A stretch of DNA of 17,879 nt from Bacteroidales bacterium UBA1458 (GTDB lineage: Bacteria; Bacteroidota; Bacteroidia; Bacteroidales; VadinHA17). The stretch's first letter is position 1. Every line of letters starts with the position of its first letter. Location: assembly GCA_002325785.1 (NCBI GenBank), contig DCSU01000027.1, positions 3,835 through 21,713 on the forward strand, written 5' to 3'. The position numbers and the translations under genes were made by a program. The notes beneath the pieces are model-generated. The model was not told the origin of the DNA and did not search any database. It worked only from the letters and a program-made list of their open reading frames with translations. Below are positions 1-7,312 of the stretch, one piece after another.

Positions 1-96
1 ATAGCCGGTGATGGTCTGCATCCGTCGGGCAAGATGTACACAGAGTGGGTCAGACTGGCCGTCCCGGAGATTGTAAAGATGCTGAAAGAGGAATAA
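1..96 (+). CDS. SGNH/GDSL-type hydrolase, C-terminal fragment
   Basis: Only the last 31 codons lie in the window; the gene is cut by the left edge. The visible tail contains DGLHPSG, the D-x-x-H block that carries the catalytic Asp and His of SGNH/GDSL esterases, followed by an amphipathic helix (WVRLAVPEIVKMLKEE) typical of the end of this fold. The family hydrolyses esters of lipids, acetylated sugars and similar substrates; the substrate cannot be told from this piece. Its stop codon is 2 bases before the kynU start, so the two are probably co-transcribed. The class call rests on one motif plus its C-terminal position, so it is good but not certain. Confidence 0.7.
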   Translation: MAGDGLHPSGKMYTEWVRLAVPEIVKMLKEE

Positions 97-98
97 TA

Positions 99-1379
99 AT
101 GGATATGGAATCGGTCTATAAGGAGGCTTTATCCCTGGATGAACAGGACGAACTTTCCGCGTACAGATCAAAGTTCATTTCAGGGAAAGAAAAGCTGATC
201 TATCTGGATGGGAATTCACTGGGCAAATTGCCTGCTGAAAGCAAAGCCATACTTGAGCGTTCTGTTAATATTGAATGGGGTGAGAGACTGATCCGAAGCT
301 GGAACGAGGGCTGGTTTACAAAAAACGCAGAACTTGGAGATAAGATTGCTCAGATTGCCGGGGCTTCCGAGGGCGAAGTAATTATAACTGATACCACTTC
401 AGTAAACCTCTACAAACTGGCCCATGCAGCACTTAATTTTAAAATGGGCAGGACCCGGATAGTGACAGATGAATTGAACTTCCCTTCGGACCTTTATATT
501 CTCCAGGGTCTGGTGAAAGAGTTTGGGGAGGGATATGAACTGATAATCGTTCCTTCCAGGGATGGTATGACGATCGATACCATGGATCTTAAGGAAGCGA
601 TTGTTGACAATACTGCACTTGTATCACTCTCGCATGTGGCATTTAAATCCTCTTTCAGATACAACATGAAGGAGATCACATCGCTCGTCCAGGATAAGGG
701 AGCGATGATATTATGGGACCTGAGTCATAGCATTGGTGCAGTCCCCGGTGAATTGAACGAATCAAATGCCGACCTTGCAGTGGGTTGCACTTATAAATAC
801 CTCAACGGAGGCCCGGGCTCACCTGCTTTTCTATATGTTCGAAAGGATCTCCAGGATAAACTGTCTTCACCCATATGGGGGTGGTTTGGCGATAAGAATC
901 CCTTCGATTTTGAATTGAACTATCGTCCGGGTGAAGGCATAAAACGTTTTCTTACCGGTACGCCACCTATTTTATCCTTAAAGACTATTGAACCCACTCT
1001 CGATATGATGAACGAGATTAGTATGGAAAGGATCCGGAAGAAAAGTGTCTCGCAGTCTGATTTCCTTATAAGAATTGCAGAGAAATTTCTTTATCCTCTG
1101 GGCTTTCAAACCGGATCTCCCATGGATCCTGAGAAACGTGGCTCTCACCTGTCGCTGCGCCATCCGGAAGCCTACCGTATCTGCAAAGCCCTGATCGATC
1201 CGGATCTGGGAGAAACTGTAGTCATTCCGGATTTCAGAGATCCCGATAATATCCGTTTTGGGATTACTCCCTTATACACTGCCTACACAGAATTATTCAT
1301 TGCTGTAAGGGAGATCAGGAGTATCGTTGAAGATAAGCTCTTCTTAAAATACTCACTTAAAAGGGAGCAGGTAACCTGA
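99..1379 (+). CDS. kynU: kynureninase
   Basis: PLP-dependent kynureninase (EC 3.7.1.3) cleaves kynurenine or 3-hydroxykynurenine to anthranilate or 3-hydroxyanthranilate plus alanine, in tryptophan breakdown or de novo NAD synthesis; cytoplasmic. At 426 residues it has the usual family length. Visible family motifs are YLDGNSLG near residues 35-42, WNEGW near 68-72, SHVAFKSSFRYNM, WDLSHSIGAVP with the PLP-binding Asp, and TYKYLNGGPGSPAF with Lys233 as the likely Schiff-base lysine. PGEGIKRFLTGTPPILSL and the C-terminal IRFGITPLYT are also present. The reading frame is open upstream to position 45, but the ATG at 99 is preferred: it is preceded by an AAAGAGGA ribosome site, gives the standard N-terminus, and avoids overlap with the upstream gene. 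No other kynurenine-pathway gene is in the window. Confidence 0.95.
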   Translation: MDMESVYKEALSLDEQDELSAYRSKFISGKEKLIYLDGNSLGKLPAESKAILERSVNIEWGERLIRSWNEGWFTKNAELGDKIAQIAGASEGEVIITDTTSVNLYKLAHAALNFKMGRTRIVTDELNFPSDLYILQGLVKEFGEGYELIIVPSRDGMTIDTMDLKEAIVDNTALVSLSHVAFKSSFRYNMKEITSLVQDKGAMILWDLSHSIGAVPGELNESNADLAVGCTYKYLNGGPGSPAFLYVRKDLQDKLSSPIWGWFGDKNPFDFELNYRPGEGIKRFLTGTPPILSLKTIEPTLDMMNEISMERIRKKSVSQSDFLIRIAEKFLYPLGFQTGSPMDPEKRGSHLSLRHPEAYRICKALIDPDLGETVVIPDFRDPDNIRFGITPLYTAYTELFIAVREIRSIVEDKLFLKYSLKREQVT

Positions 1380-1771
1380 TTCTGGGGTTTTTTCTCGCGC
1401 TGAAATAATAAGGCAATTTAAGTTAATATACAAATCCAAATAGCCAGACAGATGCTTTATTTCCGGCATTCCAAGATTTTTTTCTGACGAAATAAGTTTT
1501 CCTGAAATCCAGGTAAGCTTTTCATCTTTCCGTCGAATCAATACTGCATATATACAACGATGATGCATAATGTAATCGACATATTGAAATATTTAATAAT
1601 GTATGTTGCGAGTGAGGATCGATGGTGTAAAAAAACCCACCAAATGCATCAAATCTTTTAGCTTTAGCCATGTGTTAACCTTTAATTTTCAATATTATCC
1701 ACCACTTTTTCAAATCCCGACTTCAGATGAATGTCCCGCTGGGGGAAAGGATCTTTTTGTAATCCGTTTAA
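1380..1771. other. AT-rich gene-poor stretch
   Basis: A 392-base stretch between kynU and the convergent FAD oxidoreductase gene. It is richer in A and T than the genes on either side. A run of six T at 1388-1393 follows the kynU stop and may help end its transcript, but the only nearby stem (CAGG/CCTG across the stop codon) is short and 9 bases away, so I do not call a terminator. One small minus-strand ORF with a plausible ribosome site is listed separately. No RNA gene or repeat was recognised. Confidence 0.5.
1522..1671 (-). CDS. possible small protein of 49 residues, unrecognised
   Basis: A minus-strand ORF starts with ATG at 1671, preceded by AAAGGTTAA seven bases upstream, a better ribosome site than most genes here have. 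The product begins MAKAKRFDAFGGFFYTIDPH and resembles no family I know. A second minus-strand ORF (ATG at 1568, ending at 1353) overlaps it in another frame and runs into the end of kynU. The pair could be a frameshifted remnant of one gene of about 100 codons, or chance ORFs in AT-rich DNA. It lies downstream of the FAD oxidoreductase gene on the same strand. Confidence 0.2.
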   Translation of the reverse strand: MAKAKRFDAFGGFFYTIDPHSQHTLLNISICRLHYASSLYICSIDSTER

Positions 1772-3679
1772 TTATGGTATGAAGAACTCTCCTTTCAGGT
1801 TGATCTTCTGGTTATTGAAAGGATCAAGGGCCCTGTCAATCAGGAGGGCTGCCTCGACCCGCAGTACGGGGCGGTCCGATGCATGCGGGCCGCCTCCGAA
1901 AATCAATGTCAGGGCTTCCGACAGGCCTGGCTCATTGATTTCAATTCCGTTCTGGCGGGCAATGAGGCGAATCAGATCAACCGTCTCCTGAACGGTAAGT
2001 ACCGCTTCACCAAAGTCGTACTCTGTAAGTGGATATATCTCTTTCAGTCCCGCCAGATCTGACGCAATCGTGAGGTCATTCGCCCTGAAGAATGTCTGGT
2101 TTGACCATCCCTGGCTGATGCCTTCTCCCCTCATTATCCCTGTTGAGCCAATGCGCTGCAGTGTTTTGAACAGAGCATGGTCACGCTTCAGGTCGAGGTA
2201 GGGGAGAAGGTACCCTCCGGCGTCAAGCAGGGCATTCTGTACCGCCCTGACCGGCACATCGGCAATCTTTACCCCGGTGCAAACAGCGAGTGCTGCCAGG
2301 GCTCCTGCTGCCTGACCAATCTGAAGAACCACAGGCTGCAATCGTGTAGCTCCGTTGACAAGATTGGTTACGGAGATCGATTTTTCTGCAACTATCAGCC
2401 CTTCGACGCCTTCAGGGATGAGGGTGCCAAGCGGCACTCCGAATGATGGTACGGGATAGAAACTGAGATCAGGCAATGTATCAGGTCCGCTATAACTTGA
2501 ATGATGGTGATCTACCGGATAATCGCCAACAGCGATGCAGGTCCGGTACAATTTGTCAGGCTGATCATACGGTGCTGTAATATGGTTCAGGGTGAATCTC
2601 ACCTTTCCGTGAATCCGCCTTGATTCGCGATAGTAAGGTATGAACGGGAGACTGTCAGCGGTGGGAAACTCGTCACCGGCAAGTGCCAGGTTCCGGTAAC
2701 CCAGTTCGTTCCTTAAAAACCACAGAAAACCAAGTGTCTTCTGTTTGGCTGCCTTCAGGGCCTCAGCCCGCTCAGGCGGATCCATCTCTATCAGGTTTAC
2801 ATAAAAGTCGTTCCCTGACAGCGGCCAGTTAATCATGTACTTGTTGTTCGGAAGCTTTCCGTAATTCAGCATCATCTCGCATGACCACCTGGCAGTCTTA
2901 GTCTCCTTCCCGCTGCAAAGCGGGTTGATGCATGAGCATTCAAAGAGCAGTGGGTCATATCCCTGGGGTCTGGCCATAGGCACTTCCCTGCCAAAGTCTT
3001 TAACAACAGCGACGTACGTGAGATCCTGGATGATATTGTTTGCCTTCTCCGGGGCAATATCCTCCCCGGTGTCATGCCGTGAATCCATGCCAATGTCATA
3101 TTCCGCTCCGCACATATTTGAGATATCTCCCAGTTCCGTGGCATCAATAAGTATTTCAGAGGAGTACTTTAAAATACCGCCTGGGGTTCCCACTGAAATC
3201 AGCCATTTTTCCCCGCGTCTTTTTACTTTCGACACCTGCGCATTCCCCAGCACGGTGAGTCCGGGTTCGGCTGCCGCCATTTCAGAAAATATTTTATTGC
3301 CCACCGAGGGCTCAAACATGACATTGCTTACCCATCCGGTCTTCAGATATGATTCGTTGCCATAATGAGCTATGAGCGCCTCCCTGAATTCACCCCACAG
3401 ACCTCCCGGAAGATTGTAATTGCCATCGACGGCGCTTACACCGGCGCTGGTGAGCATTCCACCCAGCCACTCATTTTCCTCAGAGATAACAGCTTGTACG
3501 CCCATTCTTGAAGCCTGTATCCCCGCGGCCACCCCACTGGTGCCTCCGCCGGCTATGAATACATCCGTTGTGACCGGAGCAGAGCACGAGACAAGCAGGA
3601 TGAAACTGATAATATTCCACGGCATCTTTCCCATGGTGCCAGCACCCAGGTTACGGGTAATTGAATTTATGACCGGCAT
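1772..3679 (-). CDS. FAD-dependent oxidoreductase, predicted lipoprotein
   Basis: A 635-residue flavoprotein of the FAD_oxidored type (PF12831 group). The N-terminus carries a hydrophobic signal ending in a lipobox (LLVSC, Cys32), so the mature protein is probably a lipoprotein outside the cytoplasm. Just after it comes the FAD dinucleotide-binding strand DVFIAGGGTSGVAAG near residues 40-52, then EWLGGMLTSAGVSAVDG and the LIDATELGD motif typical of this group. The last 130 residues form a separate region without a recognised domain. The frame is open to a TTG at 3706, but the ATG at 3679 behind AAAAGAGAGAG is preferred; ATGs at 3634 and 3625 would also keep the lipobox. It is divergent from the isomerase-like gene at 3786, and such pairs are common near carbohydrate breakdown genes in Bacteroidota. 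The substrate, probably a sugar or polyol derivative, is inferred only. Confidence 0.85.
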   Translation of the reverse strand: MPVINSITRNLGAGTMGKMPWNIISFILLVSCSAPVTTDVFIAGGGTSGVAAGIQASRMGVQAVISEENEWLGGMLTSAGVSAVDGNYNLPGGLWGEFREALIAHYGNESYLKTGWVSNVMFEPSVGNKIFSEMAAAEPGLTVLGNAQVSKVKRRGEKWLISVGTPGGILKYSSEILIDATELGDISNMCGAEYDIGMDSRHDTGEDIAPEKANNIIQDLTYVAVVKDFGREVPMARPQGYDPLLFECSCINPLCSGKETKTARWSCEMMLNYGKLPNNKYMINWPLSGNDFYVNLIEMDPPERAEALKAAKQKTLGFLWFLRNELGYRNLALAGDEFPTADSLPFIPYYRESRRIHGKVRFTLNHITAPYDQPDKLYRTCIAVGDYPVDHHHSSYSGPDTLPDLSFYPVPSFGVPLGTLIPEGVEGLIVAEKSISVTNLVNGATRLQPVVLQIGQAAGALAALAVCTGVKIADVPVRAVQNALLDAGGYLLPYLDLKRDHALFKTLQRIGSTGIMRGEGISQGWSNQTFFRANDLTIASDLAGLKEIYPLTEYDFGEAVLTVQETVDLIRLIARQNGIEINEPGLSEALTLIFGGGPHASDRPVLRVEAALLIDRALDPFNNQKINLKGEFFIP

Positions 3680-3785
3680 GACTCTCTCTTTTGCTTTTGC
3701 AGGCAATGAAATTATTAATAAATTTATAGGAAATTATTTATTCCGCGGCTCGAAACATATCCGGACAATCATTAAAAACTGAAAT
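3680..3785. promoter_or_regulatory. divergent promoter region
   Basis: This 106-base gap separates the starts of the two divergent genes, so promoters for both must lie here unless transcripts come from further away. On the plus strand TAAATTTA (3719-3726) differs from the Bacteroidota -7 box TAnnTTTG only at the last base. On the minus strand TATGTTTC (around 3755) also has one mismatch. No clear -33 element was found for either, so exact sites are uncertain. Confidence 0.35.
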
Positions 3786-4694
3786 ATGAACTGCAACAGA
3801 AGAACTTTTGTAAAAACAGGCGCCCTGGCCCTGACCGGCACTGCCGTTTTAGGAAATACTTTTTGTGCTGCTCCCGGGCGAACCGGCATAACAGGACTGC
3901 AGCTTTACTCAATCAGGGATGACATGGCGAAGGATCCGGAGGGATCGCTGACCCGACTGGCAGAGATGGGGTACAAGTATGTTGAGCACGCAAATTATTC
4001 GGACCGCAAGTTCTACGGTTATGCGCCAGCCGAGTTCAAAAAGTTACTTGACGGGAAAGGACTGAACATGATCAGCGGTCATGTTGAGTTTGTAAGAAGC
4101 GACTGGGATGTAGCTGCCGGCGACTTCTCCGAAAGGTGGAAGCATACGGTTGAGGATGCTGCCACCTGCGGACAGAAGTATGTTGTCACTCCATGGCTTG
4201 AGGAGAGTATAAGAAGGAACTATGACGATTTCATGGCCTTCATGGATGTATACAACAAATGCGGTGAGTTGTGCAATAAATGGGGGATGAAGTTCGGGTA
4301 TCATAACCACGACTTCGAATTCAGCGAGAAATTCAACGGCGAAAGCCTGTTTGATATAATGATGCGGAGCATCAATCCTGATCTTGTAGTGGTACAGTTG
4401 GATACCGGAAACCTCTATAACGGAGGCGCCGTTGCAAAGGATGTCGTAGACCGTTACCCCGGCAGATTTGAGTTCGTTCACCTGAAAGATGTCATAAGAA
4501 CAGGTAAGGATGATCAATTTGAAAGCACCATTATCGGTGAGGGAGTTGCTGATGTCAGGGAGGTGCTGTCAATGATAGAAGAGAGCGGAGGAGCCCGGGT
4601 CATTATCATTGAGCAGGAGGCATACCAGGGAAAAACTCCGATGGAATGTGCCCGCCTGAACCTGGAGATAATAAAAAAGTGGGGTTACAAGTAA
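3786..4694 (+). CDS. Tat-exported sugar phosphate isomerase/epimerase-like TIM barrel
   Basis: A 302-residue protein of the xylose isomerase-like TIM-barrel family (AP_endonuc_2, PF01261). The N-terminus, NRRTFVKTGALALTGTAVLG, is a twin-arginine signal, so the folded, probably metal-loaded enzyme is expected outside the cytoplasm. Family motifs are GLQLYSIRDDM, GYKYVEHANY, GYHNHDFEF near residues 176-184, VQLDTGNLYNGG and FVHLKDV, which together supply the usual His, Asp and Glu metal ligands. Relatives isomerise or epimerise sugars, keto-inositols or modified glycosides; the substrate here is unknown. The divergent FAD lipoprotein is a likely functional partner, as oxidising a sugar hydroxyl and then isomerising it is a common scheme in this group. 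The start has only a weak ribosome site, normal for the phylum. Confidence 0.85.
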   Translation: MNCNRRTFVKTGALALTGTAVLGNTFCAAPGRTGITGLQLYSIRDDMAKDPEGSLTRLAEMGYKYVEHANYSDRKFYGYAPAEFKKLLDGKGLNMISGHVEFVRSDWDVAAGDFSERWKHTVEDAATCGQKYVVTPWLEESIRRNYDDFMAFMDVYNKCGELCNKWGMKFGYHNHDFEFSEKFNGESLFDIMMRSINPDLVVVQLDTGNLYNGGAVAKDVVDRYPGRFEFVHLKDVIRTGKDDQFESTIIGEGVADVREVLSMIEESGGARVIIIEQEAYQGKTPMECARLNLEIIKKWGYK

Positions 4695-4838
4695 GCCCCG
4701 GGATTATCCGAATTGTAACCGGCAGTACATAAACATCCAGCGACGGCCATCGCACATCGACTGCCTGACATAAACAGGCGGCTAAGCCACCGGGTAACGA
4801 CGGCTCTTTATTAAATCTTTGCATCTATCACAGGGATT

Positions 4839-4855
4839 TTAACAAACTCTTTATA
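4839..4855 (+). promoter_or_regulatory. shared upstream motif, copy 1 (sensor kinase gene)
   Basis: TTAACAAACTCTTTATA lies 86 bases before the kinase ATG. The same 17 bases with one change occur upstream of trkH at 7229-7245. A related element, AAATCTTT, lies 32 bases (about three helical turns) earlier at 4813-4820. OmpR/KdpE-type regulators bind tandem direct half-sites, so a binding site of the adjacent response regulator is plausible. An alternative is that these are imperfect promoter elements. Confidence 0.45.
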
Positions 4856-4912
4856 AAAGCGGAGACAAATTTGTATCCGGAGGAACCAGCTCCTCCTGCT
4901 TTAATAATGATG

Positions 4913-4920
4913 TAAATTTG
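4913..4920 (+). promoter_or_regulatory. candidate -7 promoter box of the kinase operon
   Basis: TAAATTTG matches the Bacteroidota -7 consensus TAnnTTTG exactly. No convincing -33 element lies 19 bases upstream. Its TTG is also the first possible start codon of the kinase frame; if this is a promoter, translation must begin at the ATG at 4942. Just upstream are a 10-base palindrome (4865-4874) and a GGAGGA/TCCTCC inverted repeat (4879-4896). Confidence 0.35.
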
Positions 4921-4941
4921 AATACTGAAAAACAGTATGTC

Positions 4942-6471
4942 ATGACAGGCACCGGCCGGATATTCAGCCTTCCGTTAAAAACGAGATTCTACCAGTATTT
5001 GCTGGTGATCCTGATCATCGGTCTGACAACCCTGGTAAGCAGCCCCCTTTCAAATTCCCAGAGTTATCATATTGTCTCATTCATTCTGTTGTTCGTGGTT
5101 GCCATGCTGGCAGTATTTATGGGGATAGGACCTGTTTTGCTTGCCTCAACAGCAAGCGCAATTGCATGGAACTACTTTTTCATTCCCCCTTTCCATACCT
5201 TTCATATTGAGAAGACTGAAGACAGGCTGATGTTTTTCTCTTTTTTCATCATTGCGCTTCTGAACGGGATACTGACCAACAGGATCCGGAGGCAGGAGAG
5301 GCTCGTAAGAGACAGGGAGAACCAGACAAACGCACTGTTTCAGCTTACCGGGGAACTTTCGAAGGCCAGGGGGATAAACAATGTGCTGGAAGTGGCAGGA
5401 AGCGATTTTAAAAAGCACTTTGATGCTGATTCCTGGTTCATTATCCAGGACGGGAACAACAAACTGGACTTTTCAACATTTTCCCGGAGTGAAAATGAAA
5501 CGCCGGTAATTGATAATACCATTGTTGAACAGGTATTCAATACTTCCGCCAAAGCAGGCAGGTTTACCGGGTCATTTCAGGAGGCAGCCCTGACTTACTA
5601 TCCTCTGACAGGCACGCGACTGAACCCGGGTGTTATTGCAGTCAGTATTGAGAGATCAGTCTATGAAAACAGGGATGCATTCTGGGATACCTATTTCACC
5701 CAGATATCCAATGCTCTTGAACGCGAATTTCTCGGTGAGCTGGCAATCAAAGCACGAATTCTTGATGAGTCGGATAAATTGTACAATACATTGTTTAACC
5801 TGATCTCTCATGAATTCAGGATTCCAATTGCTACAATAATGGGGGCTTCAGATACACTGCTTATCTCGCAGACATCGGAAAAGAACAGGGAGGAACTGTA
5901 CAATGAAATCTTCAAGGCATCAGCGCGCCTCAACCACCTGATTGAAAATCTCCTTAATATGTCGCGCCTCGAGAGCGGGAAAATTTCTTTGCGTTCCGAC
6001 TGGTGCGATGTATATGATCTGATTAACAAAGTCTCGAAGAATCTTAAACAGGAGCTTGAAAAATTTCATCTCGTCACGGTAATTCCGGAGGAGATGCCTT
6101 TGGTGAAGCTCGATTTTGGGCTGATGGAGCATGTGTTGTACAATCTCCTGCTAAACTCTTGCCAGCATTCTCCTGCTTCAACAACTATCAGGCTGGAAGC
6201 CGCTTATGAGAACGGTAATTTTATTCTAAGGGTTTCTGACAGCGGTCCGGGATTTCCTCCGCAGGTATTATCAAGTGTCTTCAACAAGTTTTTCAGGGTA
6301 GACGGTTCAAAGGCCGGAGGACTGGGATTGGGATTGTCTATTGTCAAGGGCCTGGTGGAGGCTCATAACGGTACTGTCACGGTTGAAAATGAACCGAATG
6401 GCGGAGCCGGGTTCACTGTCACCATACCTTCTGAAATACCTGATATGGAAGAATTAAAACTGGCTGAATGA
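4942..6471 (+). CDS. KdpD-type membrane sensor histidine kinase lacking the N-terminal KdpD/Usp domains
   Basis: A 509-residue sensor kinase. Residues 18-113 form the four-helix DUF4118 membrane module of KdpD, including WNYFFIPP. Next come a GAF-like region (about 130-265), a HisKA domain with phospho-acceptor His290 in ISHEFRIP, and a HATPase_c domain with N-box NLLLNS, G1 DSGPG (433-437), an F-box and G2 GLGLG (460-464). Full KdpD is about 900 residues and begins with a cytoplasmic KdpD domain and a universal-stress-like domain; both are absent, and nothing upstream supplies them. The frame is open to a TTG at 4918, but the ATG at 4942 is preferred because the TTG sits in a candidate promoter box. 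It overlaps the regulator gene by 4 bases. Its signal is probably potassium or osmotic state, inferred from the domain and the trkH neighbour. Confidence 0.88.
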   Translation: MTGTGRIFSLPLKTRFYQYLLVILIIGLTTLVSSPLSNSQSYHIVSFILLFVVAMLAVFMGIGPVLLASTASAIAWNYFFIPPFHTFHIEKTEDRLMFFSFFIIALLNGILTNRIRRQERLVRDRENQTNALFQLTGELSKARGINNVLEVAGSDFKKHFDADSWFIIQDGNNKLDFSTFSRSENETPVIDNTIVEQVFNTSAKAGRFTGSFQEAALTYYPLTGTRLNPGVIAVSIERSVYENRDAFWDTYFTQISNALEREFLGELAIKARILDESDKLYNTLFNLISHEFRIPIATIMGASDTLLISQTSEKNREELYNEIFKASARLNHLIENLLNMSRLESGKISLRSDWCDVYDLINKVSKNLKQELEKFHLVTVIPEEMPLVKLDFGLMEHVLYNLLLNSCQHSPASTTIRLEAAYENGNFILRVSDSGPGFPPQVLSSVFNKFFRVDGSKAGGLGLGLSIVKGLVEAHNGTVTVENEPNGGAGFTVTIPSEIPDMEELKLAE

Positions 6472-7151
6472 ATGAAAATAAAAATATCCTGATCATTGAT
6501 GATGAGGTCCAGATACGACGGCTTCTGGAGATATCACTGTCGAACTACGAATTTAATACCTTCTTTGCAGCCAATGGCAGAGACGGGCTGATAGCAGCTG
6601 CAACACACAGCCCCTCACTGATTATTCTGGACCTGGGATTGCCTGATATTGACGGTTTGCAGCTATTGCTGAAGTTCAGGGAATGGTTCACCAGGCCTAT
6701 TATTGTCCTTTCAGTCAGGAACTCCGAGGAGGATATTATAAAAGCTCTGGATAACGGGGCAAACGACTACTTAACCAAGCCTTTCAGAAGCGGCGAGTTG
6801 ATAGCCAGGATCCGTGCGGCAATAAGAATGAATGAAAAGGGGAAGGATACCCCACTGATGGAATTTGGCTCCATTAATATTGACATGATTAACCATGTTG
6901 TCCGTAAAAACGGAGAAATAGTCAAGCTTACCTCTACTGAATTTTCCCTTTTGTCCCTGCTGGCAAAAAACAGCGGTCGTGTATTGACGCATCAGTTCAT
7001 CCTTAAGGAGATATGGGGTTATGGTTATGTGGAACAAACTCAGTATCTCAGAGTTTTCATAGCTCAACTAAGAAAAAAGATTGAAGACAATCCGGCAAAT
7101 CCGGTACTTCTGATCACAGAATCAGGTATCGGGTACAGGTTCGGGAGCTAA
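6468..7151 (+). CDS. KdpE-type OmpR-family response regulator
   Basis: A 227-residue two-domain regulator. The receiver domain (residues 6-118) has acidic residues Asp11/Asp12, phospho-acceptor Asp55 in IILDLGLPD, Ser82 and Lys104 in LTKPF. The C-terminal winged helix (about 130-226) has LTSTEFSLLSLLAKNSGRVLT and the YLRVFIAQLRKKIE recognition region of the OmpR/PhoB class. The run LDLGLPDIDG through NDYLTKPF is very close to KdpE. Its start overlaps the kinase stop (ATGA), so the pair is translationally coupled. Likely targets are its own operon and trkH, because both carry the same upstream motif. No kdpFABC genes are in the window. Confidence 0.9.
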   Translation: MNENKNILIIDDEVQIRRLLEISLSNYEFNTFFAANGRDGLIAAATHSPSLIILDLGLPDIDGLQLLLKFREWFTRPIIVLSVRNSEEDIIKALDNGANDYLTKPFRSGELIARIRAAIRMNEKGKDTPLMEFGSINIDMINHVVRKNGEIVKLTSTEFSLLSLLAKNSGRVLTHQFILKEIWGYGYVEQTQYLRVFIAQLRKKIEDNPANPVLLITESGIGYRFGS

Positions 7152-7153
7152 CA

Positions 7154-7171
7154 GGAATCAATCCTGATTCC
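7154..7171 (+). repeat. perfect 7-base inverted repeat after the response regulator gene
   Basis: GGAATCA and TGATTCC flank a four-base loop three bases after the regulator stop codon. There is no T-tract behind it, so it is a poor intrinsic terminator; it may stabilise the 3' end of the kinase-regulator transcript or be an operator. Confidence 0.4.
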
Positions 7172-7228
7172 AGGATACCGAACCGGCCTAAGTCAACCCC
7201 GGGCCCGCGGGCGATCAATACAGCCATC

Positions 7229-7245
7229 TTAACAAAATCTTTATA
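7229..7245 (+). promoter_or_regulatory. shared upstream motif, copy 2 (trkH)
   Basis: TTAACAAAATCTTTATA matches the site upstream of the kinase gene at 16 of 17 positions and lies 67 bases before the trkH ATG. A second related element, TAATCTTT at 7256-7263, follows 21 bases (two helical turns) after AAATCTTT at 7235-7242. The arrangement resembles the tandem direct repeats, including TTTATA and TTTACA, bound by KdpE in enteric bacteria. The function is inferred. Confidence 0.45.
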
Positions 7246-7312
7246 TGCATCAGGTTAATCTTTACTTTATGCTTATGGATTATGGCTCAATTTTGTGCCG
7301 TATTATTCCGAT

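Noticed and set aside
1353..1568. 71-codon minus-strand ORF as a separate gene
   Set aside because: It overlaps the end of kynU, has no family resemblance and sits in AT-rich DNA; kept only as part of a low-interest finding.
2925..3365. 146-codon plus-strand ORF opposite the FAD oxidoreductase gene
   Set aside because: It is the antisense shadow of a gene with clear family motifs.
4044..4517. 157-codon minus-strand ORF opposite the isomerase-like gene
   Set aside because: It is an antisense shadow; the plus-strand product has a Tat signal and TIM-barrel motifs.
4763..4779. GCCTG/CAGGC hairpin as terminator of the isomerase-like gene
   Set aside because: The stem is only five pairs with no T-tract behind it.
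4879..4896. Riboswitch in the kinase leader
   Set aside because: There is only one short stem and no known aptamer core.
7154..7171. Inverted repeat after the response regulator as an intrinsic terminator
   Set aside because: No T-tract follows on either strand; listed only as a repeat.
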